From Acidimicrobiaceae bacterium (GTDB lineage Bacteria; Actinomycetota; Acidimicrobiia; Acidimicrobiales; RAAP-2), in contig PLCI01000135.1 of the NCBI GenBank assembly GCA_003135595.1, forward strand, positions 499 to 16,584: a stretch of 16,086 bases of DNA, read 5' to 3'. Positions within the stretch are counted from its first letter, which is position 1. Every line of letters begins with the position of its first letter. Below the pieces are notes generated by a model. It was not told the DNA's origin. It did no database searches and saw only the letters and a list, made by a program, of their open reading frames with translations. Shown here one piece after another: positions 7,533 through 14,863 of the stretch. The position numbers and the translations under genes are program-made.

Positions 7533-8894
7533 GTGGCGCAGCTGGACGCGATCTTCAAGGCCTACGACGTCCGCGGCACGTATCCCGACCAGCTCGATGA
7601 GCAGACCGCCAAAGCCATAGGCGCCGCGTTCGCGACGTTTGCCAAGTCGCCGCGGATCGCCGTCGCGCGCGACATGCGTCCCTCGGGCGTCGCGCTTGCG
7701 AGCGCGTTCGAAGCGGGCGCGCGAGCTTGCGGGAGCGAGGTGATCGACCTCGGGATGGGCTCGACGGATTTCTGCTACTTCGTCTCGGGCCACCTCGACG
7801 CGCCCGCGGCGATGTTCACCGCGTCGCACAACCCCGCCCAGTACAACGGGATCAAGCTGTGCCTGTCAGGTGCGCGGCCCGTGGGCGAGGAGAGCGGTCT
7901 GAGGCAGATCAAAGCGCTGACTGAGCAGTTCCTCGAAGACCCGCCTCGCGGCGAGCCCGCGCCCACCAGCTCGATGGACCTGCTCGAGATTTGGGCCGAC
8001 CACGTCCGGGGCTTCGTGGACACCGCCGTGCTGCGCCCGGTGCGCGTCGTGGCGGACACGGCGAACGGCATGGGCGGGCTCGTCGCGCCCCTCGTGTTCG
8101 GACCGCTGCCCTTCAAGGTCGAGTACCTCTTCCCCGAGCTCGACGGGACCTTCCCCAACCATCCCGCGGACCCGATCCAGCCGGAGAACCTGGTGGACCT
8201 CGTGGCCAAGGTGCGCGAGGTGGGCGCGGACGTCGGGCTCGCCTTCGACGGCGACGCCGACCGCGTGTTCCTGATCGACGAGACGGGCGCGGGCGTGTCC
8301 GGGTCGCTCACGACCGCGCTCGTGGCGACCTCGATGCTCAAGTCGCACCCCGGCTCGACCGTGCTCTACAACCTCATCTGCTCGAAGGTCGTGCCCGAGA
8401 CCGTGGCCGCCCTCGGCGGAACCGCGGTCCGCACGCGGGTGGGCCACAGCTACATCAAGCAGGTCATGGCAGAGACCGGCGCGGTCTTCGGCGGGGAGCA
8501 CTCGGGGCACTACTACTACCGCGAGAACTTCCGCGCGGACTCCGGGATCATCACCGCACTCGTCGTCCTCGAGCTCATGAGCAAGGCCGAGGCGCCGCTG
8601 TCCGAGTTGGTGGCCCCCTTCCGCCGCTACGCCGACTCGGGCGAGATCAACACGGCGGTCAAGGATCCGAACGCGGCCGTCGAGTCCATCGCCGCGACGC
8701 TCGGCGGCACCGGGCCCGCGCTCGACCGCCTGGACGGGCTGACCGCGGACTACGGCGACTGGTGGTTCAACCTGCGGCCATCCAACACCGAACCGCTGCT
8801 CCGCCTCAACATCGAGGCGCCTGACGCCGCGTCGCTCGCAGAACACACCACCACCGTGCTCGCGCTCATCGAGGCGTGCAGCGAAAGGAGTTGA
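7533..8894 (+). CDS. Phosphomannomutase/phosphoglucomutase (alpha-D-phosphohexomutase family)
   Basis: This 453-residue enzyme interconverts hexose 6- and 1-phosphates to supply sugar nucleotides for glycans. All four landmarks of the family are present in order: the phosphoserine loop TASHNPAQYNGIK with Ser98, the metal-binding DGDADR (239-244), the sugar-binding GEHSGH (321-326) and the phosphate-binding RPSNTEP (415-421). The length fits bacterial ManB/AlgC-type bifunctional enzymes. Sugar preference cannot be settled from sequence, although GEHSGH (rather than GEMSGH) occurs in PMM/PGM members. The GTG start lies just after a TANNNT box. The last codons contain AAGGAG, the ribosome site of the next gene, which starts two bases after the stop, so the two are co-transcribed. 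Confidence 0.92.
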   Translation: MAQLDAIFKAYDVRGTYPDQLDEQTAKAIGAAFATFAKSPRIAVARDMRPSGVALASAFEAGARACGSEVIDLGMGSTDFCYFVSGHLDAPAAMFTASHNPAQYNGIKLCLSGARPVGEESGLRQIKALTEQFLEDPPRGEPAPTSSMDLLEIWADHVRGFVDTAVLRPVRVVADTANGMGGLVAPLVFGPLPFKVEYLFPELDGTFPNHPADPIQPENLVDLVAKVREVGADVGLAFDGDADRVFLIDETGAGVSGSLTTALVATSMLKSHPGSTVLYNLICSKVVPETVAALGGTAVRTRVGHSYIKQVMAETGAVFGGEHSGHYYYRENFRADSGIITALVVLELMSKAEAPLSELVAPFRRYADSGEINTAVKDPNAAVESIAATLGGTGPALDRLDGLTADYGDWWFNLRPSNTEPLLRLNIEAPDAASLAEHTTTVLALIEACSERS

Positions 8895-8896
8895 CC

Positions 8897-9139
8897 ATGC
8901 CGTTGCAGCCGCTGCTCATCGAGGTGCTCGCAGACCCCGTGGACAAGGGGCCGTTGCTGTACTTCGAGAGCCGAGACCTCCTGTACAACCCGCGCCGGAA
9001 GGTGGCCTACGCCATCTCGGGTTCGATCCCGGTGATGCTGCCCGACGAGGCGCGGGCGGTCGACGACGCCGAGCACGACGACCTGATGGCGTCGGCGTCG
9101 GACGCACAAGAGACGGGCTCGGGTCACAGGCGCACCTGA
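8897..9139 (+). CDS. Small Trm112-like (UPF0434/YcaR) protein lacking zinc cysteines
   Basis: This is an 80-residue protein. LLIEVLADPVDKGPLLY, a central LYNPRRKVAYAI and SGSIPVMLPDEAR follow the Trm112/YcaR outline (LL.ILACP.CKG.L.Y ... L.NP.L..AYPI..GIPVML..EA). In the classical family four cysteines bind zinc; here there are none, and the usual CP is DP. The second half is acidic and probably disordered. AAGGAG (8885-8890) lies six bases before the ATG, inside the end of the phosphohexomutase gene, so this start is firm. Trm112-type proteins elsewhere activate methyltransferases. A role as a partner of the upstream mutase or of a methyltransferase is only a guess. Confidence 0.75.
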   Translation: MPLQPLLIEVLADPVDKGPLLYFESRDLLYNPRRKVAYAISGSIPVMLPDEARAVDDAEHDDLMASASDAQETGSGHRRT

Positions 9140-9159
9140 GTTCGGCCTCGAGCTAGCTG

Positions 9160-10362
9160 CTAGCGGAGGCGCTCGACGACCATGGCCATGCCCTGGCCGC
9201 CGCCCACGCACATCGACTCGAGACCGAACGTGGCGTCGGCGTCCTCGAGCGCGTTGAGCAGCGTGGTCATGATCCTCGCCCCGGTCTGCCCGAATGGGTG
9301 GCCGAGGGCGATGGCCCCGCCGCGCACGTTGAGCTTGTCCCAGGGGATCCCAAGGTGCCGTGCCGACGGGATGACCTGGGCGGCGAACGCCTCGTTGATC
9401 TCCACGAGGTCAATGTCGTCGATCGACATGCTCGCGCGACGCAGCGCCTGGCGGCACGCCTCGACCGGACCGAGTCCCATGATCTCGGGGTTGAGCGCCG
9501 ACACCCCCGAGCTCACGATCCGCGCGAGCGGCGTGATGCCGAGGTCGCGCGCGCGGGTGTCGCTCATCACGACGACCGCGGCCGCCCCGTCGTTGAGGGG
9601 GCACGCGTTGCCCGCCGTCACGCGGCCGCCCTCCCGGAAGACGGGCTTGAGCGAGGCGAGGCCCTCGAGCGTCGTGTTCGCCCGCGGGCCGTCGTCGCGG
9701 CTCACGACGGTGCCGTCCGGCAGCGTCACCGGGATGATCTCGCGCTCGAAGAAGCCGTTGGACTGGCTCTCCACGGCCCTCGTCTGGGACAGGAGGGCGA
9801 ACTCGTCCATCTCCTCGCGGGTGACCTTCTCGTACTCGGCCACGTTCTCGGCGGTCTGGCCCATGGCGATGTAGACGTCCGGCATGCCCTCTAGTGGCGC
9901 CCACGGCTCGCTGGCTGCCGGGGCACGCGCCTTGGTGCGAGCCTCGGCGTCGGCGAACGCGGCGTTGTGCGTGCCGGTGTCCGAGGCGCCGTGGCGGTAG
10001 CGCGAGACGGTCTCCACGCCGGCGGCGACGAACACGTCGCCCTCGCCTGCGCGGATCGCGTGCGCGGCCATGCGGATCGTCTGCAGCGAGCTCGAGCAGT
10101 ACCGGTTGACCGTCACCCCGGGCACGTCGATGCCCGCGAGCAGGGCCGCGACTCGCCCGACGTTGAAGCCGGACTCGCCACCGGGCTGCCCGCAGCCCAT
10201 GATCACGTCCTCGACCTCGTTGGGGTCCAGCGCGGGGATCGACTCGAGCACCGTGCGGATCGTGAGGGCCGCGAGGTCGTCGGGCCGGCAGTCCACGAGC
10301 GATCCCTTGTTCGCCCTCCCGATCGGCGTGCGCCCGGTCGCGACGATCACTGCCTCAGCCAT
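9160..10362 (-). CDS. Thiolase (acetyl-CoA C-acyltransferase)
   Basis: This 400-residue cytoplasmic thiolase would carry out the last step of beta-oxidation, cleaving 3-ketoacyl-CoA with CoA. The catalytic residues are visible: nucleophile Cys89 in NRYCSSSLQT, His355 in GGAIALGHPFGQTGAR and Cys385 in CVGGGQGMA, with the NEAFAAQ motif starting at 323. The length is typical of degradative and biosynthetic tetrameric thiolases. The ATG at 10360-10362 is preceded by AAGGGGG (10368-10374) at five bases, which supports this start. It follows the acyl-CoA ligase on the same strand after 69 bases, probably one transcript. It converges on the Trm112-like gene with 20 bases between. The exact substrate chain length is not readable. 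Confidence 0.93.
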   Translation of the reverse strand: MAEAVIVATGRTPIGRANKGSLVDCRPDDLAALTIRTVLESIPALDPNEVEDVIMGCGQPGGESGFNVGRVAALLAGIDVPGVTVNRYCSSSLQTIRMAAHAIRAGEGDVFVAAGVETVSRYRHGASDTGTHNAAFADAEARTKARAPAASEPWAPLEGMPDVYIAMGQTAENVAEYEKVTREEMDEFALLSQTRAVESQSNGFFEREIIPVTLPDGTVVSRDDGPRANTTLEGLASLKPVFREGGRVTAGNACPLNDGAAAVVVMSDTRARDLGITPLARIVSSGVSALNPEIMGLGPVEACRQALRRASMSIDDIDLVEINEAFAAQVIPSARHLGIPWDKLNVRGGAIALGHPFGQTGARIMTTLLNALEDADATFGLESMCVGGGQGMAMVVERLR

Positions 10363-10431
10363 GTGAGCCCCCTTCGACGTCGCGGCGCGACGCGGCGAGC
10401 ATATCGGTGGCCGCGCGAGAGCCCCTGGGGC

Positions 10432-12042
10432 TCAGGCGCTCGCCGCCAGCCACGCGGTCATCTCGCTGCGGTGCCTCGCGTAGTCCATCTTCCCCGCGGG
10501 CGTCCGGCCGATCGTGTCGACGACGCGCACGCGGCGCGGCGCCTTGTAGTGCGCGAGCCGCTCCTTCACGTGCGCGATCAGCTCGGCCTCGTCGGGCGAC
10601 GTCCCGGGCCTCGGCTCGACGACGGCCATCACGACCTCGCCCCAGCGCTCGTCGGGCACGCCCAGGACGCAGGCGTCGCGCACCGAGGGGTGCGTCTTCA
10701 GCACCTCTTCGACCTCCTCGGGGAAGACCTTCTCCCCGGCGGTGTTGATGCACTGGTTGCCTCGCCCGAGCAGCTGGATGGACCCGTCGGCACGCACCCT
10801 CGCCCAGTCGCCCGGCACGGAGTACCGCGCGCCGTCGAGCACGAGGAACGTCGCCGCGGTCTTCTCGTCGTCCTTGTAGTAGCCGAGCGGCAGCCGCCCG
10901 CCGAGCGCGAGCCGTCCCGCGACGTCGCTGCCCGGGACCACGTCGGTGCCGTCCTCTGCGATGACCCGGACGTCCTCGCCGAGGGTGAACTCGGCCGTCG
11001 CCCGCGTCGAGGAGGCACCGACGACCGAGTTGCCCATGCCGAGCGCCTCGGACGAGCTGAACGCGTCGACGAGCAGCATGTGGTCGTTGAACTCCAGGAG
11101 ACCCTGCTTGACCGCCTCGGAGAACATCGCGCCCGACGAGATGATGCCGTTCAGCGACGCGATGGTCGCGCCGCTGCCCCGCGCGCGCAGTGCCTCGAGC
11201 ATCGGGCGGGCGAACGGATCGCCCACGATGACGACGACGTTCGCCTGCGTGGCCTCGATGGTGTCGAGCAGCTCGTCACCACTGAAGCGCCGCGACGCGA
11301 GCAGCACGAGCGTGCCGCCCTCGGCCAGGCACTCGATGGAGCTGAACAGCCCCGTGCCGTGCATGAGCGGGCACGCGGGCACGATGGTCGCGGTCGGGCC
11401 TTGTGCGACGAGCTCGGCGACCGCGCGAAGGGGCGCCTCGAGGTCGTAGCGGCGCACGCCGCCCTGGTTGAGCCTGCGGAACAGGTCGTCCTGGGGCCAC
11501 ATGACGCCCTTCGGCATGCCGGTGGTCCCGCCGGTGTACAGAAGGATTAGGTCCTCGCCAGACCGCTCGAAGGTGGTCCGCACCGCGCGTGGGGCAGCGA
11601 GCGACTCGTAGGGCTCGGCCCAGGGAGGGCACGGCGCGGTGCCGTCGTCGACGTGGACCCAGGTCGCGACGCCCTCGCACCTCGCTCGCAGCGTCTCGAG
11701 CCGCTCGGTGAAGGTCCCGTGGAAGACGATGGTGGTGCAGTCGGCGTTGTCCCACAGGTACGCGAGCTCGTCGTCGCCGTAGCGGTAGTTGGTGTTGACG
11801 GGGACCAGGCGCGCGTAGAGCGAGGCCATCGCGGCCTCGGCGTACTCGGGCGAGTTGTAGAGGTAGATGCCGACCTTGTCCTGGTCGACCGAGCCCCGGT
11901 CGCGCAGGGAGACGCCGAGGGCGTCGACCCGCGCCAGCATCTCGCCGTAGGTGACGAGACGGTCGCCCTGGCGGATGGCCACGGTGTCGGGCTGGGTGAG
12001 CGCCACCTGCTCGAAGACGTCTGCGAAGTTCCAGTGCTGCAC
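10432..12042 (-). CDS. Acyl-CoA synthetase (FadD-like, AMP-forming)
   Basis: This 536-residue ligase activates a carboxylic acid with ATP and CoA. The phosphate-binding motif YTGGTTGMPKG is at 169-179 and is followed by VMWPQDD, a continuation common in actinobacterial FadD3/FadD19-type ligases. Later come the adenylate-forming hinge region (GDWARVRADGSIQLLGRGNQ) and the catalytic lysine K518 in the C-terminal GKMDYARHR. The GTG start has GAGGAGG (12047-12053) four bases upstream. The VMW context hints at bulky or branched acyl substrates such as sterol side chains, but this is only suggestive. It heads a minus-strand unit with the thiolase and is divergent from an acyl-CoA dehydrogenase 49 bases away, consistent with a shared catabolic role. 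Confidence 0.92.
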   Translation of the reverse strand: MQHWNFADVFEQVALTQPDTVAIRQGDRLVTYGEMLARVDALGVSLRDRGSVDQDKVGIYLYNSPEYAEAAMASLYARLVPVNTNYRYGDDELAYLWDNADCTTIVFHGTFTERLETLRARCEGVATWVHVDDGTAPCPPWAEPYESLAAPRAVRTTFERSGEDLILLYTGGTTGMPKGVMWPQDDLFRRLNQGGVRRYDLEAPLRAVAELVAQGPTATIVPACPLMHGTGLFSSIECLAEGGTLVLLASRRFSGDELLDTIEATQANVVVIVGDPFARPMLEALRARGSGATIASLNGIISSGAMFSEAVKQGLLEFNDHMLLVDAFSSSEALGMGNSVVGASSTRATAEFTLGEDVRVIAEDGTDVVPGSDVAGRLALGGRLPLGYYKDDEKTAATFLVLDGARYSVPGDWARVRADGSIQLLGRGNQCINTAGEKVFPEEVEEVLKTHPSVRDACVLGVPDERWGEVVMAVVEPRPGTSPDEAELIAHVKERLAHYKAPRRVRVVDTIGRTPAGKMDYARHRSEMTAWLAASA

Positions 12043-12062
12043 CTTGCCTCCTCGGGTTCGAC

Positions 12063-12068
12063 ACGATA
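12063..12068 (-). promoter_or_regulatory. Candidate -10 box for the acyl-CoA ligase gene
   Basis: On the minus strand this reads TATCGT, a TANNNT match 20 bases before the GTG start. That leaves room for a short leader holding the GAGGAGG ribosome site. No convincing -35 is visible. It faces the divergent box at 12077-12082. Confidence 0.3.
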
Positions 12069-12076
12069 CCCAGCGT

Positions 12077-12082
12077 TAGGCT
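12077..12082 (+). promoter_or_regulatory. Candidate -10 box for a leaderless acyl-CoA dehydrogenase mRNA
   Basis: TAGGCT matches TANNNT and ends nine bases before ATG 12092, where no ribosome binding site can be found. The expected transcription start falls at or within a few bases of the ATG, the layout of a leaderless transcript. Confidence 0.4.
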
Positions 12083-12091
12083 GCGCCTCGC

Positions 12092-13204
12092 ATGACCGAA
12101 GATCGCGAGGTGCTGCGTAGCGAGGTGCGCGAATGGCTCGTGGCCAACCCCGCTCCGAGCGGCACCCAGCTCGCCGAGCGGGGGCTCGTCGCGCCGCACT
12201 GGCCAAGCCCCTGGGGACTCGGCGCGGACCCTGCCGCGCAGCTCGTCGTCGACGAGGAGCTCCGTCGTGCCGGCGTCGCAAGGCCGCTCAACCCGATCGG
12301 CATCGGCTGGGCGGGGCCCACGCTGCTTGAGGGCGGGACACTGGCGCAGCAAGCCCGGTGGCTACCGGGGATCCTCTCGGGGACGGCGTTTTGGTGCCAG
12401 CTGTTCAGCGAGCCCGACGCCGGCAGCGACCTCGCGTCGCTGCGCACGCGCGCGGTCCGCGACGGGGACGAGTGGGTGGTCACGGGCCAGAAGATCTGGA
12501 CGAGCTATGCCCACGTCGCGGCCTTCGGCATCCTGCTCGCACGCACCGACCCGGAAGCCGAGGCGCACCAGGGGATCTCGTACTTCGTCTGCCCGATGGA
12601 CCTCGAGGGCATCACGATCCGGCCGCTCGTCGACATGACGGGCGACCACGCGTTCAACGAGGTGTTCTTCGACGACGTCCGCATCCCCGGTGACCACCTC
12701 GTGGGCGACGTCAACGGCGGGTGGCGACTCGCCAAGGTCACGCTCGGCAACGAGCGGGTGTCGCTGTCGGGCGAGGGCGCCCTGTGGGGGAGGGGACCCA
12801 CCGCGGCGGACCTCGTCCAGCTCGCGCGCGGCCACGACATCTCCGCCCTGCATCGAGACGAGCTCGTCCGGGTCTGGTCTGAGGGCAAGGTCCTCTCGCT
12901 GCTTCGACAGCGGCTCGTCGCCGCGGCGCTCGAGGGCCGTCAACCTGGCCCGGAGGCATCCGTGCGAAAGGCGATGGCCGACGACCACGGCCAGCACGTG
13001 ATGGGGCTCGCGAAGGACCTGGCGGGCACGTCCGGACTGCTCACCCAGTCCGGGCCTCTCGGGCTGAGCGGCAAGAAGGGCGCCGAGTGGCACCACGGCT
13101 TCCTCTACGCCCAGGCGCTCACGATCGGCGGGGGCACGTCTGCGGTGCAGCGCAACATCATCGCCGAGCGCGCGCTCGGGCTGCCCCGTGACGCTCCTGC
13201 CTGA
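12092..13204 (+). CDS. Acyl-CoA dehydrogenase (FadE-type)
   Basis: This 370-residue FAD enzyme introduces the alpha-beta double bond in acyl-CoA. The family motifs FSEPDAGSDLASLRTRAVRD (105-124), WVVTGQKIWTSYAHVAAF and NGGWRLAKVTLGNERV are clear, and the C-terminus has GGGTSAVQRNIIAERALGLPR. The N-terminal helical domain is about 20 residues shorter than in typical members. The glutamate that precedes the GT of the C-terminal loop in MCAD-type enzymes is a glycine here (GGGT, 346-349). Catalysis would therefore need a base elsewhere, or a partner subunit as in the alpha2beta2 dehydrogenases of actinobacterial sterol catabolism. It is divergent from the acyl-CoA ligase and has no visible ribosome site; a TANNNT box nine bases upstream suggests a leaderless start. 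Confidence 0.9.
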   Translation: MTEDREVLRSEVREWLVANPAPSGTQLAERGLVAPHWPSPWGLGADPAAQLVVDEELRRAGVARPLNPIGIGWAGPTLLEGGTLAQQARWLPGILSGTAFWCQLFSEPDAGSDLASLRTRAVRDGDEWVVTGQKIWTSYAHVAAFGILLARTDPEAEAHQGISYFVCPMDLEGITIRPLVDMTGDHAFNEVFFDDVRIPGDHLVGDVNGGWRLAKVTLGNERVSLSGEGALWGRGPTAADLVQLARGHDISALHRDELVRVWSEGKVLSLLRQRLVAAALEGRQPGPEASVRKAMADDHGQHVMGLAKDLAGTSGLLTQSGPLGLSGKKGAEWHHGFLYAQALTIGGGTSAVQRNIIAERALGLPRDAPA

Positions 13205-13212
13205 CGGCGCGC

Positions 13213-14799
13213 CTACTTGGACGTGACGATCACACGAGCGAAGTGCCCGCGGAGGCCCGCTGCGTTGAGCGCCGTCGCCTTGACCACGTAGGTCCGCCTC
13301 GCGCGCGCGCCCCGCAGCTGGCACGAGTTCGCGACCGTCGTGCACGTGAGCGTCGGGGTATGCGGGCTCGTCGCGATCACCCGGTACGACAGGATCGGCG
13401 AGCCGCCGTCGGACGTCGGTGGTCCCCACCTGACCACAAAGGATCCAGTGTGCGCTACGGCCGTCAACTTCGTCGGCGCAAAGGGCTCGGTGTCGGCGCC
13501 GCGCGTGAGGACCCTGTCGTCGAATGGGTACGCCACTTGCGTTGACGACCCCGCAGGGCTCGAGACGCCCGTCGACTCGCACAGTCCCTGCACCGGGCAC
13601 ACGATGGAGTCGAGCTCCGCGCCGCCGGATCGCCTGCCACCAGATCGAGGCATCGCGAGCAATGCGGCGTTCGACCACGTGGTGCCGGACAGCGTGTAGG
13701 CGGCCGGAAACTCGCCATCCTGGGCGGTGTTGCCCAGGCCCGCGTCGCCGTTGTCCACGGCCCCGACCGCGACGCAGGACGTCGTCGAGGCGCACGACAC
13801 CGCGTTGATCGTGCCCGACCACGTGAGGGGCGATGCATAGCGATACCGCAGGATGGTGCCGCGCCAATGGCCCGCTGAGAGCCGCACGACGTAGGGGACC
13901 TGGCCCTGGGAGGTTGGCCCGGCGACACCCCCGGCGACGCATGATCCTGGCGCGGCGCAGTCGACTGAGCCGAGGGAGACCTGTGCGGAGCCCCGTGGTG
14001 CGAACACCGTCGGTGCGGACCACGTGCCCGCGGACTCGATCGTCGCGAAGCCGAGCGTAGGGCTCACCTCGGGCGGGCCCCCGAAGCCGCCGACGATCAC
14101 GCAGGCGGTGGGGGAGGTGCAGGAGATCGAGCCGGGGTACGTGGACACCGCGCCGTGGACCTGGCTGCTCGACGGTGTCGGCAGGACCACCGACGCACCC
14201 CACGCCCCGCTCGTCTCGGTGTCGACGAACCCATGTGCTGGACCCTTCGCGGTCCCGGCCCATCCCGCCGCCACGCAGTCGGTGGGATGCGAGCACCACA
14301 CCGTGTCGAGGCCACCGAGGCTGGTTCCCGCGGGAAGCGGGAGCCCGGTGGTGACTGCTCCCCACGTCCCAGCGGTCTCGACGGCGACGACGGGCTGCCA
14401 GGGGGTGGCCTTGAACCACAGCTCGCCGACGGCGGTGCAGTTGCCCGCGCTCGGACAGGAGATCGACGTGAGGCCCTGAACGAAGACGACTGGCTTGGCA
14501 CCCGGCGGCAGGCTCAGTGCGACTGGTGTCGACCAGTGGCCTGACACCTCCGTGTCAGCTGCCGGCAGATACCGCCCCGACGCGTCGGTGTAGGCACCGA
14601 TCGCGGTGCAGTCGCCGAGCCCCGAGCAGGACAGCTGGGAGTAGCCGAGGTTCGGCTTGGCCCCCCACGCATGGGGGACCGGCATCGAGACGGATGGGAA
14701 GAATCCAGGGACCGCGCCCGCCGACACCGGTGCACCGAGGAGCGCCAGCAGCGCCACGCCGACGATCGCGATCCTCCTCGCACGCGCCTTGTCGAGCAC
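13213..14799 (-). CDS. Secreted seven-repeat (C-x5-C) propeller-like protein with FnIII-like C-terminus
   Basis: This is a 528-residue exported protein. The signal peptide is KARARR plus a hydrophobic stretch ending near PVSAGA (residue 29). Seven units follow, each with two cysteines exactly six residues apart: C58/C64, C115/C121, C169/C175, C227/C233, C281/C287, C336/C342 and C401/C407. The usual form is SCxSxxxCxAVG, with an aromatic G.W segment later in several units. Spacing is 54-58 residues, with 65 in the last. This looks like a seven-bladed beta-propeller with one disulfide per blade. Residues about 440-528 form a fibronectin type III-like domain (APTKLTAV, VRWGPPTSDGGSPILSYRV, a second pair C486/C493, TYVVKATALNAAG). 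GTG 14799 is chosen because AAGGGGG (14804-14810) precedes it and the signal peptide begins there. Ligand and role are unknown. Confidence 0.8.
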   Translation of the reverse strand: MLDKARARRIAIVGVALLALLGAPVSAGAVPGFFPSVSMPVPHAWGAKPNLGYSQLSCSGLGDCTAIGAYTDASGRYLPAADTEVSGHWSTPVALSLPPGAKPVVFVQGLTSISCPSAGNCTAVGELWFKATPWQPVVAVETAGTWGAVTTGLPLPAGTSLGGLDTVWCSHPTDCVAAGWAGTAKGPAHGFVDTETSGAWGASVVLPTPSSSQVHGAVSTYPGSISCTSPTACVIVGGFGGPPEVSPTLGFATIESAGTWSAPTVFAPRGSAQVSLGSVDCAAPGSCVAGGVAGPTSQGQVPYVVRLSAGHWRGTILRYRYASPLTWSGTINAVSCASTTSCVAVGAVDNGDAGLGNTAQDGEFPAAYTLSGTTWSNAALLAMPRSGGRRSGGAELDSIVCPVQGLCESTGVSSPAGSSTQVAYPFDDRVLTRGADTEPFAPTKLTAVAHTGSFVVRWGPPTSDGGSPILSYRVIATSPHTPTLTCTTVANSCQLRGARARRTYVVKATALNAAGLRGHFARVIVTSK

Positions 14800-14863
14800 C
14801 CCGCCCCCTTTTTGTCGGCAACCGTAGGTGAGCCGCCGCAGCGCGCCGAGGACGCGGCTCGTG

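Noticed and set aside
7463..7558. N-terminal extension of APS kinase to 7558
   Set aside because: It would overlap the start of the divergent phosphohexomutase, and the added residues are not conserved in APS kinases.
9140..9159. AGCTAGCT-type palindromic sequence between the convergent Trm112-like and thiolase genes
   Set aside because: Only 20 bases, with short arms and no U-run. Not enough to call a terminator.
10419..10433. 15-base palindrome at the end of the acyl-CoA ligase gene considered as a terminator
   Set aside because: It is short, has no U-tract, overlaps the stop codon, and lies between two genes that look co-transcribed. It may be chance in GC-rich DNA.
9967..11550. Open frame of 527 codons on the plus strand opposite the thiolase and acyl-CoA ligase
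   Set aside because: It spans two recognised minus-strand genes and their gap, and its product is Arg/His/Asp-rich without motifs. It is an antisense shadow.
12362..14419. Open frame of 685 codons on the minus strand
   Set aside because: It runs across the dehydrogenase and into the secreted protein gene in a different frame. Composition is Arg/Gly/His-rich with no motifs.
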